Positions 11,730-23,931 are shown, counted from the first letter of the stretch. The stretch: DNA of 64,000 bases from Hydnum rufescens UP504 (GCA_014904985.1 MU128973.1:1-64000), one strand, 5' to 3'. Notes: generated by a model not told the origin, from the letters alone. A program made the numbers and translations.

Positions 11730-12848
11730 TCAAAGCATTCCCACTAAATTGATCATTGACAACACTGTCAACAGAAGACCCAGCACCACCCCAAGTAGTT
11801 CCACTAGATTGACCACCAATGGAACTTGCTCCACCTGGATTTTCAAGGTATCTGTTGCAGGGCCATCATTGTCACTGGGCTCATCAATGAATTCAGCAGA
11901 CATCAGATGCTTAGGGCCTGTCCTTTTTTTCTTCTGTGAGTGGCCATCACCTTGAGAGGCCCACTTCCTGGGCCCAGAAGCACCACCTGCAATGGGAGTC
12001 CCATTGGCACTGTTGGCATTGGATTCTTTTGGCTCCCCCAGTCCATCCACTTGAGCAACAGTCAGGAGTGGGTTATTGAATTGATCAGAGATGATTACAG
12101 TGTCACTGGGAAGCTTCCCATTATTATCCTGGGTGATATGCTTGAGCTGAGTAACTTAGACCTTTGTTGAATTGGCCAATGGCTGGAAAAAGGTACACCA
12201 AAGTTTCTTCCAACTCTCTGTTTGGACTACAGCAACATCAAGGGACAAGAGACTTGGAAATTTGGATTCTGTAACCCAATTCTCAATCTTCAACTTGTTG
12301 TTGACAAGGAATTGGGGGAGACTTGCCCAAGGTATACATGGTACCTGACCAATCAGAGGAGTCAGAAGGTTATTGAGCTCCTCCAAAACCCCCTTCCACA
12401 TCAGATCCATAGACTTTGGGATCTTTTGCTTCTGATTTTGGTGTAAAAGATGTTGCCCCTGATAGACCAGGATGTGGGAATGAATCATCTTCAACAATGT
12501 ACTGTCTTTTGGGAAAGACAAATTTAGCCAGTCCTTCATCACTGGTGAGCCAGTGAATAGAGCATTCTGTTCTGAAGCCACCTCATCAGGAACACTGCTG
12601 ATGATTCCACAGAACCTGTGGATGTTCATAGTGGCCATCCATCTCAAGTCATCCTTCCAGCATTTCATAGTCTGCTTAATGACTTTGCCCATCATGGCTG
12701 GTGAGAGGGCAATATCAAAAGCTTGGGCTGCCTTTGAGGCATTGTGCTGATCCACAAGCTCCTTCAATTTCTTTTTCCATGCATCAGAGTCTTCACCACC
12801 ATGTTCAGCAATGAGCTCACAATAGGCTGGCTGTATGACTTTTTCCAC
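11730..12848 (-). pseudogene. Unknown ORF, C-terminal part, cut by element A
   Basis: Continues the frame of 20588-21468: joining the two pieces at one copy of the 8-bp duplication gives HHEYVEKVIQPAYCELIAEH without a break. The part here has a helical stretch (DSDAWKKKLKELVDQHN), a conserved-looking core (LRWMATMNIHRFCGIIS) and a basic, proline/glycine-rich tail (SGPRKWASQGDGHSQKKKR) that could serve nuclear entry. A TAA at about 12156 interrupts it (a CAA to TAA change would explain this) and the frame continues to 11730. I do not recognise the family. Its repeat-rich setting and low CpG suggest a transposon-encoded or multicopy protein rather than a housekeeping gene. Confidence 0.55.
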
Positions 12849-12965
12849 CAGGCTGGTCAGTCACATGGGGGACCTAATTTAGGTACCACTTTTGGGGCAG
12901 AAAATGGTACCTAATAGGTCCCCCAGGCCTTATGGCCGAAATCAGGCTATTCCAATTCAGTTTTT
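12849..12965 (+). repeat. Left terminal/subterminal block of element A
   Basis: CAGGCTGGTCAGTCA is followed by two facing blocks, GGGGGACCTAATTTAGG and CCTAATAGGTCCCCC, around a GGTACC...GGTACC near-palindrome (12878-12912). Next come GGCCGAAAT, GGGCC and GGCCAAT motifs that mirror those at the right end. In hAT elements such subterminal motifs bind the transposase; that role here is inference. Confidence 0.7.
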
Positions 12966-13349
12966 GGGCCATCTATCGGCCAATCCATGGCTGTGCCAGA
13001 TTATATATTTATTTACTATTATTTGTTTGCTATTTATTATTATTATTATTATTACTATTATTATATACATATTATACTATATACATATTATCCCCCCCAG
13101 GGTCTGCCACCACAGGGGGGGATGGTTTATTGCGGGTCATGCGCCCACATATACCCACCGTACCCTCTGCAGCAAGTGTGGTCAGGGGCTGGTTCCTTTT
13201 GGGCACTCTCTTGAGGGGTCAGTCTTCATTTGTGGGGGTTCATTCATAATTATCGTTTGCCGCATCTTGTTCGGCCAGTTCTGCTTGGGGGCTCGCAGGG
13301 ATTCTGGTTCAGGATCTAGAGAAATAAATAATAAAATATTAGCACAACA

Positions 13350-14240
13350 GTAATGCAGTGCAAAAAGAGCAGCTTATGCTGCTCTTTTTGTGCCACAAGA
13401 ATAAGAAATAAAAAAATAAAAGAAAACATATGTTATAGTACCCCACACCCGCTGCAGCAGTGTGGGGTACTGAGGCCATGGGCTCTGGCTCGTACATATG
13501 GCAGTTTGTATGGCAGTTTGTACGGGGGCTTGCATGGGTGCCCGTCATTCAGGCATCAATAAGGGGGTTACGGGGGGGGGGTTTGCGTTGGTATTCGTTC
13601 GCAGGGGATGTCGAAACCTACAGAATAAAACTTGTAAATTAGTTAAGAATTAAACACCATGCAAAAAGAGCAGCTTTTGCTGCTCTTTTTGTGTGGCTGT
13701 AGCTACTGGGCTGGGGACTTACCTTATATAGGACCACACACCCACCATGGTGGGTGTGTGGTTCCTGGGACCTTGTTTGGCGCGGTGCCATATGTCGCAT
13801 TGTTGGCACGGTATGCCATGTCATTGGCGTGGTACCGTAGGTCACATCGTTGCTGCATTGCCGTATGTTGCGTTGTTGGCATGGTACCATAGGTCATGTC
13901 GTTGGGGTGTTGGCATGGGTTGTGTCATTGGCGCATTGCTGTAGGTCATGTCATTGGCGCGGTACCATAGGTCGCGTCGTTGGGGTGTTGGGGTGTTGCT
14001 GTATGTCACGTTGTTTGGCATGCCTTTGCTTGGGCATTGCCATTTGGGCCCTTGTTTTGCGTGTTTTCGTTGTGCCTTGGACCCCAGGTCTCAATCTAGA
14101 AAAATACAAAATATGTTAGTAAAAAGGTTCAAAGGGGCGCAAAAAGAGCAGCTTTCACTGCTCTTTTTTGTGCTGTTGTATCTACTAGGGGAAACACTCA
14201 CCTTGTGACCACACCCCCGCAGCGGCAGGTGTGTGGTCGT
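13350..14240 (-). repeat. Element A, left hairpin-intron array (3 units, reads leftward)
   Basis: Intron-type hairpins lie at about 13360-13391, 13661-13691 and 14138-14173, and exon-type hairpins at 13441-13467, 13733-13762 and 14207-14238. On the minus strand each intron-type hairpin is preceded by a donor (for example GTGAGTGTTTCC next to 14200) and followed by a CTAAC-like motif and CTAG acceptor (for example near 14097). The predicted transcript therefore starts in the central palindrome and runs toward the left end, where the minus strand has several AATAAATA motifs (about 13005-13040). Exon-like segments carry no conserved reading frame. A spliced non-coding RNA is the best reading; a pure DNA-level function is the alternative. 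Confidence 0.6.
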
Positions 14241-14299
14241 GTGCTTGCCTTTCCAGGCGGTTGCTTGTTTTGGTTGCGGAGATGCAAAGGAAAGATGCA

Positions 14300-16310
14300 A
14301 ACTCAACACCAGCAATTGCCAGTATTTAAGAACCGCCCAGTGCTGATGCTACAAGCACAGTACACATTAATAGTAAGCATGTAGATGCAAAATAAATACT
14401 ATATAATAAATATTTGTCCAAGAAAATTCTAAGAAGAAGAAGATAATGAGTCAGAGCTCAATAAGGCATGATATGGCTAATTGCAAAGTGGATTGGGCCA
14501 CTTCTATGCATCAGAATTGGCCGAAATTTGAATATATTGATGGTATATATGCACTCTACATGGACGACAAGTTATATTGGACATTCTGGGCATTTTTCAA
14601 TTTTTCACACCTTCAATTCCCTAAATAGGGAATTGAAGGCATTGTTGGAGGATAAAATCCCATTATGTACACACCTCATCCAGGCCCAACCACCTCCTCA
14701 AATGAATCCATATTTCTACTTTTCTCTCATATCCACACTTGTTATTCCTCTGGCTGTCAAATAGCATGGATTCACATCCTAGGATCCATGGTCCTTTTTA
14801 CTTTTCCTCCACCCTATATATGAGACAATTACTTGTCCATCCCTGGCACTTCAACAGGCCATCCAAATTGTACTTATTTCCAAGCCAGTTCAACCAGGCT
14901 ATAGCAATTCAACTTGCTTACTTTCATCCATCTATTATATCACTACCGGTGTATCCAATTGCCTCAAGGGCTGTATTTGACCTTGGATTACATAACACGA
15001 CTCCCACTTTGACTCGCGGACTTGTCACATGTTAAATAGGGGCTATTCCAATACTCTCAAGGAGTATTTCGCGAATATCTCCACCAATTTTGATCGGATC
15101 GACTCAGCAAGATAGCGCCCAGAAAGCTACGATCAATACCTATCGAACGGTACCACACATGCGTTTATCGGATGCGAACTGCATCCTCCAGGTCGATTTT
15201 ACCCATGCTCCACACTATTCTTCAGTATTTCGCAAATATCTCCACCAGTTTTGATCCAATTCGTTCGTAACGACCACCCCTGGAAAGACGCTAAAAATAC
15301 GCATCGAATGATACCAAGGGCAAAACGAGCGGATTAGAACTCGGCATTCTGTAATTTAGTCTCCCCATGGTTCATTTCACTTTTACCTCCGCTTTTTCTG
15401 ATTACTAAAGGCAATTATGGTTCCGGCACCCTATGTCCGATGGAGGGTACATCTAGGGCGACCAGTTCCACCTTTCCCCAAGGGACTTTGTTCAGTAGGA
15501 GAGGAGGAATACCTTGGTTAAGCCATATTCCCCTATTCTGACTTGTTAATTGAATATCTCCTTCAGTTTTGAAGCTTTTGACTTGATTCATTTTTCATCA
15601 TTTTCGCCTTAATCCCACCTTTCCACCGGTTACCATAGTATTTTTCTGTGATGTATATTAAGTGCAGGAGATGCGAATTTCCATTGTCTTTCCCCCCATC
15701 CCCAGTTGAAAAGCTAGTTGAACTGCTGCTGGTGTTAGGGTAAATTCCACATCTCAAACCCCACTTATCACACTTTTGATAGGCTCTCAAGAGGAGGACC
15801 TAGGGTGTGATTCCCTGATTTAACAACCCCTTCATTTATTGTCTGGATAGGCTCTGTCTATACAGGACAATTCTACCCGTCCAAAGACCCCTCTTTCCCT
15901 CGGACCCTAACATTCGGATTGGCCCCGTGATCCCCATTCTTTGTCCTCATTTCCATTTCGTGGACTGTGGCTGGATTCATCTTCCGTTTCCCGCTTACAG
16001 CGTGAAAAATTGAAAAATGCCCAGAACGTCCAATATAACTCATCGTCCATGTAGAGTGCATATATACCATCAATATATTCAAATTTCGGCCAATTCTGAT
16101 GCATAGAAGTGGCCCAATCCACTTTGCAATTAGCCATATCACGCCTTATTGAGCTCTGACTCATTATCTTCTTCTTCTTAGAATTTTCTTGGACAAATAT
16201 TTATTATATAGTATTTATTTTGCATCTACATGCTTACTATTAATGTGTACTGTGCTTGTAGTGCCAGCACTTGGGCGCTTCTTGAGTATCGGCAGTTGCC
16301 AGCATTGAAT
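14300..16310. repeat. Element A, central long inverted repeat with 1.4-kb spacer
   Basis: Arms of about 309 bp (14300-14608 and 16002-16310) are near-perfect inverted copies. Shared landmarks are GCAATTGCCAG near the outer ends, then AGAGCTCAATAAGGCATGA. In elements B and F this same palindrome closes with a loop of only about ten bases or fewer; here 1393 bp separate the arms (14609-16001). The spacer has no gene. It holds copies of a repeat with TTTTGATC and ATCGAATGATACC motifs that recurs at 17640-18060, so it is probably a later insertion or an extended centre. Because the arrays diverge from here, the palindrome is the natural place for a bidirectional promoter. Confidence 0.75.
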
Positions 16311-17529
16311 TTCGCAACTACGCAGCCACATCCTAAGGCAACACACATGACCACCACACAACCACCACACAACCCCCGACCCCATGACCACACCCCCGCT
16401 GCTGCAGGTGTGTGGTCATAAGGTAAGTTTCCATTTTAGTAGGTACAATGGCACAAAAAGAGTAGTGAAAGCTACTCTTTTTGTGCTGGTTTTAATTTCT
16501 TTACTAACAACTTTATTATTCTAGGTTATGGCTTTGTCCCAGGTGCCAACGAGGAGGCCCGACCTGCCACAAATGAGGACCTGCAGAGCAAGCCCCCCAG
16601 AACAACAAAGGAGACCGGCGAACAACAATGCCAAACGAAGGGACAAACCACACACCTGCAGTAGCGGGTGTGTGGTTCTATACAAGGTATGTAATGTACC
16701 CCCAACGGTGCAAAAAGAGCAGCTGTCGCTGCTCTTTTTGTGTCACTTTTATTTTTTGAACTAATAATATTTTATTCTAGGTATCGCCACAAATGAACCC
16801 GCGAAGCAAGCCAGAATGACAGCACCCCTGCAAATGACGCACCACATAAAGAGAACCACACACCCGCTACTGTGGGTGTGTGGTTTTATACTCGGTATGT
16901 AATGTACCCCCAACGGTGCAAAAAGAGCAGCGAAAGCTGCTCTTTTTGCATCATTTTTCATTTTCTAACTAATAATTTTTCATTCTAGGTATCCTCACAA
17001 ATGATGACCCATGGAGCAAGCCCACCACGCCCGCAAGGGAGACTGGCGAACGACAACATACCACGAACCACACACCTGCAGTAGTGGGTGTGTGGTTCTA
17101 TCTATGTATGTAATGCACCCCCGATGACACAAAAAGAGCAGCGAAAGCTGCTCTTTTTGCATCACTTTTAATTTTTTAACTAATGATTTCTTATTCTAGC
17201 TATTGTCACAAATGGAGACCCACAAAGCAAGCCCCCCCAGAATGACAACACCCCCATGAATGACAAAGCACCACACAAAGAGAACCACACACCCGCAGTA
17301 GTGGGTGTGTGGTTCTATCTATGCAAGGTATGTAACACACCCCTGATGATGCAAAAAGAGCAGCGAAAGCTGCTCTTTTTGCATTGCTTTTAATTTTTTA
17401 ACTAATGATTTCTTATTCTAGGTATTGTCACAAATGGAGACCCGCGAAGCAAGCCCCCCCAGAACGACAACACCCCGTGAATGATGATGCACCACATGAA
17501 GAGAACCACACACCCGCAGTAGTGGTGTG

Positions 17530-18060
17530 GAAGATAAAAACATCCAGTATCAGAAAATGCGAATATCCATTGATCCCAGCCATTGGAATGATCATGTGAC
17601 CTATTACGAAATCAATTACGGCTACGCGCAGAAATCGAATTCGTTCTATAACTCCGTCAGTTTTGATCGGAGAGGTACGCCCATATAACTCTCGGAAAGC
17701 CACGATTCATACCTTTCGAATGGTACCAAACACAAGTTGAACGGACCAGAAATGCACTCTCCAGACCAATATTACTGTCAAAATCCGGGATTTTCAGTAA
17801 AAAACGAATTTCTCCGTCAGTTCGCATCCAATCCTCTCGGAACAACCGCGCCTGGAAAGATATAAAAAATCCGCATCCAACGGTACTGAGCACGCGAAGA
17901 ACAGATCAAAACTGAACTCTACAGAACAATATTACTATCAGAATCAACACCCATCAGTAAAAAACAAATTTCTCTGTCAGTTTACACCGGATCTGCTCGG
18001 AACCACCGCGCCCAGAAAGCTGTTAAAAATCCGCATCGAATGATACCAAGAACGTCTATT
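17530..18060. repeat. Three tandem copies of a dispersed repeat of about 170 bp
   Basis: Each copy runs through TTTCTCCGTCAGTTTT, a TCGGAAC(A/C)ACCGCG block, GAAAG and ATCCGCATCGAATG or a variant, then AATATTACTATCA. Related copies occur in the spacer of element A (about 15050-15330) and at 56430-56700. CpG is well kept, unlike most of the surroundings. Function unknown; satellite-like or the end of a transposon. Confidence 0.6.
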
Positions 18061-18239
18061 ACAGATGTAAACTGTTGTTTCTGCATCAAATCCCATCCCA
18101 TGCACTTGTCCCCATTATCAACCAGCAACAAAAACATCTTAACCACTGGACTACAAACAAATTAATCTCCAAGAACTCGGAAATGTCCTTTGATTTCATC
18201 TCCCATTGCCACAAATAACTTCTAGAACCTCACAGATAA

Positions 18240-19189
18240 GAAAGATAACACTCCCTTGACTACCCTTTTGTTCTGTTTATGAATGACTCACCCTCCTTGC
18301 AACCACTTTATGAAAGATAACACCTTCTTAGCAACCCTTTTGTTCTGTTTATGAATGACTCACCCTCCTTGCAACCACTTTATGAAAGATAACACCTTCT
18401 TAGCAACCCTTTTGTTCTGTTTATGAATGACTCACCTTCCTTGCAACCACTTTATGAATGACTCACCTATCATGCAACCACCTTATGAATGACTCACCCT
18501 CCTTGACAACCCTATTGTTCTCACATATGACTCACCTAGGAGTGAGTCATATTCTTTAAACACAGCCACCTTCAGAAAGGTATAAAAGCTGGTAGATTTT
18601 CCTGTATCCCCCCATCATCTTCTCACTACTGGAATATACTACTGTCTACAAATCTGCTTGCATCTTAAGAGAGTACTGATCTAAAGCCATCTGGAGCTAA
18701 GTCATATACAAGGTTGTTAAGACTAAGTCACTGGAAGCCCTCTACGTGAAATACTGAGCCAAGGATAGTTGCAGGACCTAAGGTTAGAGTTGCTGGACAT
18801 CCAAGGAAAGGTGAGTAAAAACAAAGTTAAGTCAGAAGAAGAAAGAAACACATTGACATACTAAATCAAGCTTAAACTAGTCTAGAGTCCTCTTTAGAAT
18901 CCGCATTTTGACCAGGAGGACACAAATAGGTACCTACAAATAGCAGTAAACAGTTCAATACAACACGTATAAGCCTTTCACAAGCATCCCACGATATATC
19001 ATTGACTATAGCTAGTCCATACCACAATCTTATCCTCCACTGAATACCATACCTAACTTGTTAGAGAGTGATCAACCATCAGAGCGAACCAGCCCATTGA
19101 GTAAAAACAGAAATACAGTCTCCCATCTACACACTGGCTGAACCAGAGTTTGATTTGACAGTCATCAGAGCTCCCAATCCTTCTTCTAT
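18240..19189 (+). repeat. LTR (family K), plus orientation, with 72-bp U3 repeats
   Basis: 18240-18540 holds about three tandem units of some 72 bp (GATAACACC...CTTTTGTTCTGTTTATGAATGACTC...ACTTTATGAAA). 18550-19189 is the same sequence as the minus-strand copies at 23027-23904 and 23932-24833: TATAAAAGC near 18580, TTGCAGGACCTAAGG, repeated GTATAAGCC, and CTTCTATA at the end where the array sequence GCGGGTGTGTGG resumes. The terminal ACA seen in other copies is lost at the junction. Probably a solo LTR that landed in a hairpin loop. Confidence 0.6.
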
Positions 19190-20399
19190 AGCGGGTGTGT
19201 GGTTCTATCTATGCAAGGTATGTAACACACCCCCGACGATGCAAAAAGAGCAGTGAAAGCTGCTCTTTTTGCGTCGCTTATAATTTTTTAACTAATAATT
19301 TTTTATTCTAGGTATCACCACAAGTGAAGACCTGCGAAGCAAGCCCCCCCGGAATGACAACATCGCTGTGAACGACAACACGCTGAACAAAGAAATGAAC
19401 CACACACCTGCAGTAGTGGGTGTGTGGTTCTATACAAGGTATGTAATGTAGTGCACCCCCAACGGCACAAAAAGAGCTGCAAAGGCAGCTCTTTTTGCGT
19501 TGCTTTAACTTTTACTAATCTAAAATTTTGTATTCTAGATCTTCCTTCCCCCCAAATGAGTATGTGCCCAAAAACCCCCCAACCCACTGTACGGAAAACC
19601 GGCAGTCGAGGGTATGTGACCCCAGGCAAAAATGAGTACCACACACCCACCAATGCAGGTGTGTGGTACTACAAGGTATTTTTTTTTTAACTTTCTACAT
19701 CTACAGTGATGCCAAAGGAGCAGCACAAGCTGCTCCTCCAGCATCACTTTGAATTTTTTTACTAACGTATGTTATCATTCCATTCTAGGATCAAATTTAA
19801 AGCTCCTGAAATGATGACAGACAGCCGCAACCCCTGAATGACCCGCACAATGGTGAACCACCAAGCCATGCCCGCCCAAATGGCCACCAATGAGCCAGGC
19901 GAGCCCCCATCCAAGCCCCAAGGCAGAAATGCCCAGTACCACATAGCCCCCTCAGTGGGGTGTGGTCTTTTATTTTTATTTGCAAGTGGTGCAAAAAGAG
20001 CAGCGATAGCTGCTCTTTTTGTGCTGCTTTGAATTTCCTCCTTACTATTTTACCACCTGACACCCCAGCAACATGCCCCCTGAACCCGCATCTGAACACC
20101 GGATGACCCCCCATCCTAAGTCCTGAGGAAACAATGAATGGTACCACACACCTGCCCTAGCGGGTGTGTGGTATGTTTTTTTAATTGAATTTTTAAATAA
20201 ATAAATACATTAGTTCATAAGAACAAAACATGAGACTGCCAAATGAAAACAGCCCCCACCTGGTGTATATAGTGATAATGATAATAAATAAATAACTATA
20301 TATGAAACACCAGAGGGGGGAATATAATAATAATTACTGGTGATTATCCCTGATAAGCCCACATGGCCTGCTGTCCTGCAAGTCTGAGATTCTCTCCAA

Positions 20400-20587
20400 G
20401 TCCCAGTTTTGGCCAATTTTTGGCCAATTTTTGGCCAATTTTTGGCCATTTCGGCCAATTCTGGGCCAGGAGGTGAAATCATAAAAATGGCCATTTTGGC
20501 CGGAATAGTGATGGGACCTACTTAGGTACCATTATCTGCCCCGGAAGTGGTACCTAACTAGGTAGGCTTAGATGACTGACCAAGGTG
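20400..20587 (-). repeat. Right terminal/subterminal block of element A
   Basis: Four head-to-tail GGCCAATTTTT-type motifs (20409-20460) lead into a pair of facing blocks (GGGACCTACTTAGGTACC and GGTACCTAACTAGGTAGG) and the terminal TGACTGACCAAGGTG. Element B has the same order at 39355-39526. The direct GGCCAAT repeats are likely transposase-binding sites by analogy with hAT subterminal repeats. Confidence 0.7.
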
Positions 20588-21468
20588 TTTTCCACATACT
20601 CATGATGGGGACAGTCTGGCTCAGGGTCCTTCTCGTACAAGGCCTGATATGCATTCCATGGATTCCCAGCACTTCACCATTCTCTTGTGCTTATTGCAAA
20701 GTTCCCAATCCACATCACAGACTCAAGAGGCCTGTCCCACTCTTTCACCTTGTGCTCAAGCTCACAGTTCATGGATTCAACAATGCCTCTGATCTCAGCA
20801 ACTTGTTTGTCCATAAATGGTCCACCTTGTGATTTGATTTGCACAGTGTCACCCTCCTTGGCAACTGAGTCATCATCCTCAGCATCTGGATTCCCATCAT
20901 TTGGATTTGGTGGATCCAAAATGACCATGTTTTCACACTGATGATATAGACCAGAAGGCTCAGCCTCATGATCAAAATCCCCAAAGAATGGAGAATTGCC
21001 AAACATGTGAGATGAGGTATGACTTGGGGGCTGGGGAGACCAAGTGGCAGCCTGAGTGGGGGACTGAGCAGGAGACTGACTGCAAGGATGACCACAATGA
21101 ATATGGGGTGATTGAGTGTGAGGAATACAGTGTGATTGAGCATGAGGAATATGGGGTGATTGAGCATGAGGAATACAGGGCAATTGAGCATGAGAAAGAC
21201 AGGAAATGGAGTGGGAGAACCAACAGGAGATGGGGAGCAACCAGCAGGATTCAAAGAATAAGGAATGGACTGTAGTGGAAGTCAATTTAAAGCAATCTAG
21301 GAAATAAAATGGATAGGAAACACACTGTAGGTACACTGTGATGGTTTCTAGATTGAGGTGGAGTGAGCTGAACCATTTGTTGGTGCAATCACAATGACAG
21401 AATGTCAATAAACTACTCATTATGCTGAGGGACAGGGTGCATAATGGGGGTGCTGGATGCTTCACCAA
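20588..21468 (-). pseudogene. Unknown ORF, N-terminal part, cut by element A
   Basis: This is the first part of the frame continued at 12848-11730. It has a run of short repeats (PHIPHAQS, CIPHTQS and variants, 21090-21200), a proline/serine-rich linker, an acidic stretch (DPPNPNDGNPDAEDDD) and then an amphipathic region (EIRGIVESMNCELEHKVKEWD). A TGA at about 20674 interrupts it; translation beyond the stop continues in frame to the element A junction. Element C begins at 21470 directly upstream, so the true start may be lost. The family is unknown to me. Confidence 0.5.
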
Positions 21469-21469
21469 T

Positions 21470-23010
21470 CAGGCTGGTCAGTTAAATTGGGGACCTAATT
21501 AGGTACCATTTTCAGGGCAGAAAATGGTACCTAATAGGTCCCCAGACAGTATGGCCAAAATACGGCCAAAATACAGCCATTCCAATTCATTTCAGCCAAT
21601 CCATGGCTGTGCTAGATTATATATTTATTTATTATTACTACTATAATTATATACATATTATCCCCCCCCCCCCCAGGGTCTGCCACCACAGGGGGGGCAT
21701 AGTTCCTGCTGGTCACACACCTGCATATACCCACCACACCTGCTACAGCAGGTGGGGTTCATTTGCCCCAGTTGGGGCCAGTTCCATTTGGGTGCTCCCT
21801 CAAGGGAGTGGGTTTTCATTCACAGGGGCTCATTCACAGTTTTTGTTCCCAGCATGTCATTTGGCATGTTCAGAGGGGGTTCATGTGGATTCTGGTCAAG
21901 GATCTATAGAAATAAGGGATTCAATGTTAGTACAACATTAATGCAACACAAAAAGAGCAGCTTATGCTGCTCTTTTTGCATCACAAGACTAAGAAATAAC
22001 AAACATAACACATACCTTGTACCCCACACCCACAGGTGTAGGGTACTGGGGCCATGCATGCCAGCTCATCCATATGCCAGTGTGTACATATGCCAGCTCA
22101 TACACATGGCAGTTTGTATGGGTCCCCCATCATTCAGGGGTTGATAGGTGGGGTTACAGGGGGTTCTTTGTCAGTATTTGTTCACAAGGGCAGTTGAAAC
22201 CTACAAAATATTATTTTTAAATTAGTTAGGAAATAAGGGCCATGCAAAAAGAGCAGCTTTTGCTGCTCTTTTTGCATGGCTGTAGCTACTGAGGGGGGTG
22301 GGGACTTACCTGATATAGAACCACACACCTGCTGGGGTGGGTGTGTGATTCCATGCCCTCATTTGGCATGTTGCCATGGGCTTTGGTGCAGTTGTGTCAT
22401 TGGCCCACTGCTGTGTCATGTTGGTGTATTGTGTTGCCATGTGTCACATTGCCATGTCATGTTGCTGTGTGGCATGTCACTGTTTGGGCTTTCATCATTT
22501 CATGGGTTATCATCCTGCATTGGACAGGCCCCAATCTGGAATAATGCACATCAGTAAAAAAAAAATTCCAAAGCAGCATAAAAAGAGCAGCTTACACTGC
22601 TCTTTTTGCACCACAAGAATAAAAAATGAAAAGAAATATTACTTTGTAGTACCCCACACCTGCTGCAGTGGGTGTGGGGGTACTGGAGCCATACTCCAGC
22701 TCACATGTGTGGTGGTTTGTATGGTCCCCTTGTTCAGGTGTCAACAGGTGGGGTTATGGGGTTCTTGCATGGGTATTTGTTTGTGTGGGAAGTGGTGACC
22801 TAGAATATAAGATTATACATTAGTTAAGAGTCAAAGACCATGCAAAAAGAGCAGCTTTCACTGCTCTTTTTGCATGCTTGTAGTTACTGGCACACTCAAG
22901 GGAGGAGGAGGGGGGGCACATGACTAGGGCTACACCACATGGGTGACCTTGTGTCAGTCATGCCTGTGTCATGCTCACCTGAGGCAATCAAGTTTTGGTA
23001 CCTAGTTAGG
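21470..23010. mobile_element. Element C: decayed hAT-like carrier, left half kept
   Basis: Starts CAGGCTGGTCAGTTA with the standard subterminal block. Four minus-oriented array units follow: intron-type hairpins at about 21949-21982, 22240-22277, 22576-22610 and 22839-22877, exon-type at 22018-22046, 22319-22352 and 22650-22682. The central palindrome and right array are missing. A right-terminus-like GGTACCTAGTTAGGTAGG survives at 22993-23012, directly before a family K LTR. The 8 bp left of the element are TCACCAAT. Exon hairpins here read CACACCTGC where element B has CACACCCGC, so CpG sites have decayed. Confidence 0.7.
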
Positions 23011-23026
23011 TAGGATATTCTCAACC

Positions 23027-23904
23027 TGTTATAGAAGAAGGGTTGGGAGCTCCGATGACTGTCAAATCAAAATCTGGTTCAGCCAGTGTGTAGATGGGAG
23101 ACTGTTTCTGTTTATTCAAATGGGTTGGTTCGCTTCAATGGTTGATCACTCTCTGCAAGATATGTATGTGTTTATTGGAGAATGGAATGTGATATGGACT
23201 AGCAATAGTCAATGATATATTGTAGATGCTTATAGGAAGGCTTATACGTTGTATGGAATGCTTTATAGAAAGGCTTATATGTGGAAGATGCTTATGGAAA
23301 GGCTTATACATCTGGGATGCTTGTGGAAAGGCTTATACGTGTTCGTGTTGTGTTCATTTGTTTACTGATATTTGTGTGTCCTTGTTTACATCCTCCTAGT
23401 CAAAATGCGGATATCTGTGGGTTATAGAATGGTCAGTGCTTGGTTAGTTTTGTTAGTATGCTTCAATCTTCTTTCCTGACTCATATTTTGTTATGCTTAC
23501 CTTTTCCTTGGATGTCCAGCAACTCTAACCTTAGGTTCTGCAACTATCCTTGGCTTCAGTATTTAGCATAGATGGCTTCCAGTAGCTTGGTCTCAACAAC
23601 CTTGAAGATGACTTAGCTCCAGATGGCTTTAGATAGACAGTTCTTTTTAGATCATAAGCAGAATGGTTGACAGTAGTTGACAGTGGTTGATTTCCAGAGT
23701 GAGGAGATATGGGGGGGTACAAGAAAATCTGCTAGCTTATATACCTATCTGAAGGTGGCTGTGCATGGAGCAAGAACAAAGAGTAATAAAGCTATGAGAT
23801 CATAGTGATGTCATGGGGAGTCATGGTGGAGTAGAACAAAAGAGAAATAAAGAAATGATGTCATAATGCGGTCATAGCTGAGTCATCCATAGAGTGTGAT
23901 GTCA
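23027..23904 (-). repeat. LTR family K, copy 1 (minus)
   Basis: On the plus strand it runs TGTTATAG...GTGATGTCA, so the LTR reads TGACATCAC...CTATAACA on the minus strand with TG...CA ends. Landmarks are five or more GCTTATA(T/C) repeats (23225-23340) and, on the minus strand, a TATA-box-like GTATATAAG at about 23740-23750. It interrupts the right end of element C. The internal element it belongs to is not in the window. Confidence 0.6.
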
Positions 23905-23931
23905 TAGGTGATGTCATCTAATTCTCAACCC

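Larger units (their letters stand above)
16380..20175 (+). repeat. Element A, right hairpin-intron array (9 introns, reads rightward)
   Basis: Predicted introns are 16423-16524, 16687-16780, 16895-16988, 17106-17199, 17328-17421, 19218-19311, 19439-19538 and 19676-19788, plus one around 19988-20023 whose splice sites are weak. Five of these are exactly 94 nt. Each has a GTATGT/GTAAGT donor, a hairpin (GCAAAAAGAGCAGC, 4-nt loop, GCTGCTCTTTTTGC), AACTAAT/TACTAAC and TTCTAG. Each exon-like segment (114-162 nt where uninterrupted) ends with an ACCACACACC...GGTGTGTGGT hairpin just before the donor. The last such hairpin (20142-20173) is followed by AATAAATAAATA, a possible cleavage signal. Two units carry compensated stem changes: GAGTAG/CTACTC at 16449-16487 and GAGCTGC/GCAGCTC at 19466-19499. 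An insertion at 17528-19190 splits one exon hairpin in its loop. Confidence 0.65.
12849..20587. mobile_element. Element A: 7.7-kb hAT-like carrier of hairpin-intron arrays
   Basis: Bounded by imperfect terminal inverted repeats (left CAGGCTGGTCAGTCA, right TGACTGACCAAGGTG) and flanked by exact 8-bp duplications TTTTCCAC at 12841-12848 and 20588-20595. CA...TG ends with 8-bp duplications are the signature of hAT-superfamily DNA transposons. The inside, from left to right, is a subterminal block, a minus-oriented array (13350-14240), a central long palindrome (14300-16310), a plus-oriented array (16380-20175) and a subterminal block rich in GGCCAATTTTT. No transposase frame is present, so movement must depend on an enzyme encoded elsewhere. 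Later insertions sit in the right array (17528-19190). Excision at the duplications restores the host reading frame. Confidence 0.85.

Noticed and set aside
16687..17421. Intron hairpins as classical microRNA precursors or mirtrons
   Set aside because: Stems of about 14-17 bp with 4-nt loops are shorter than usual Dicer substrates. Left open as a hypothesis but not annotated.
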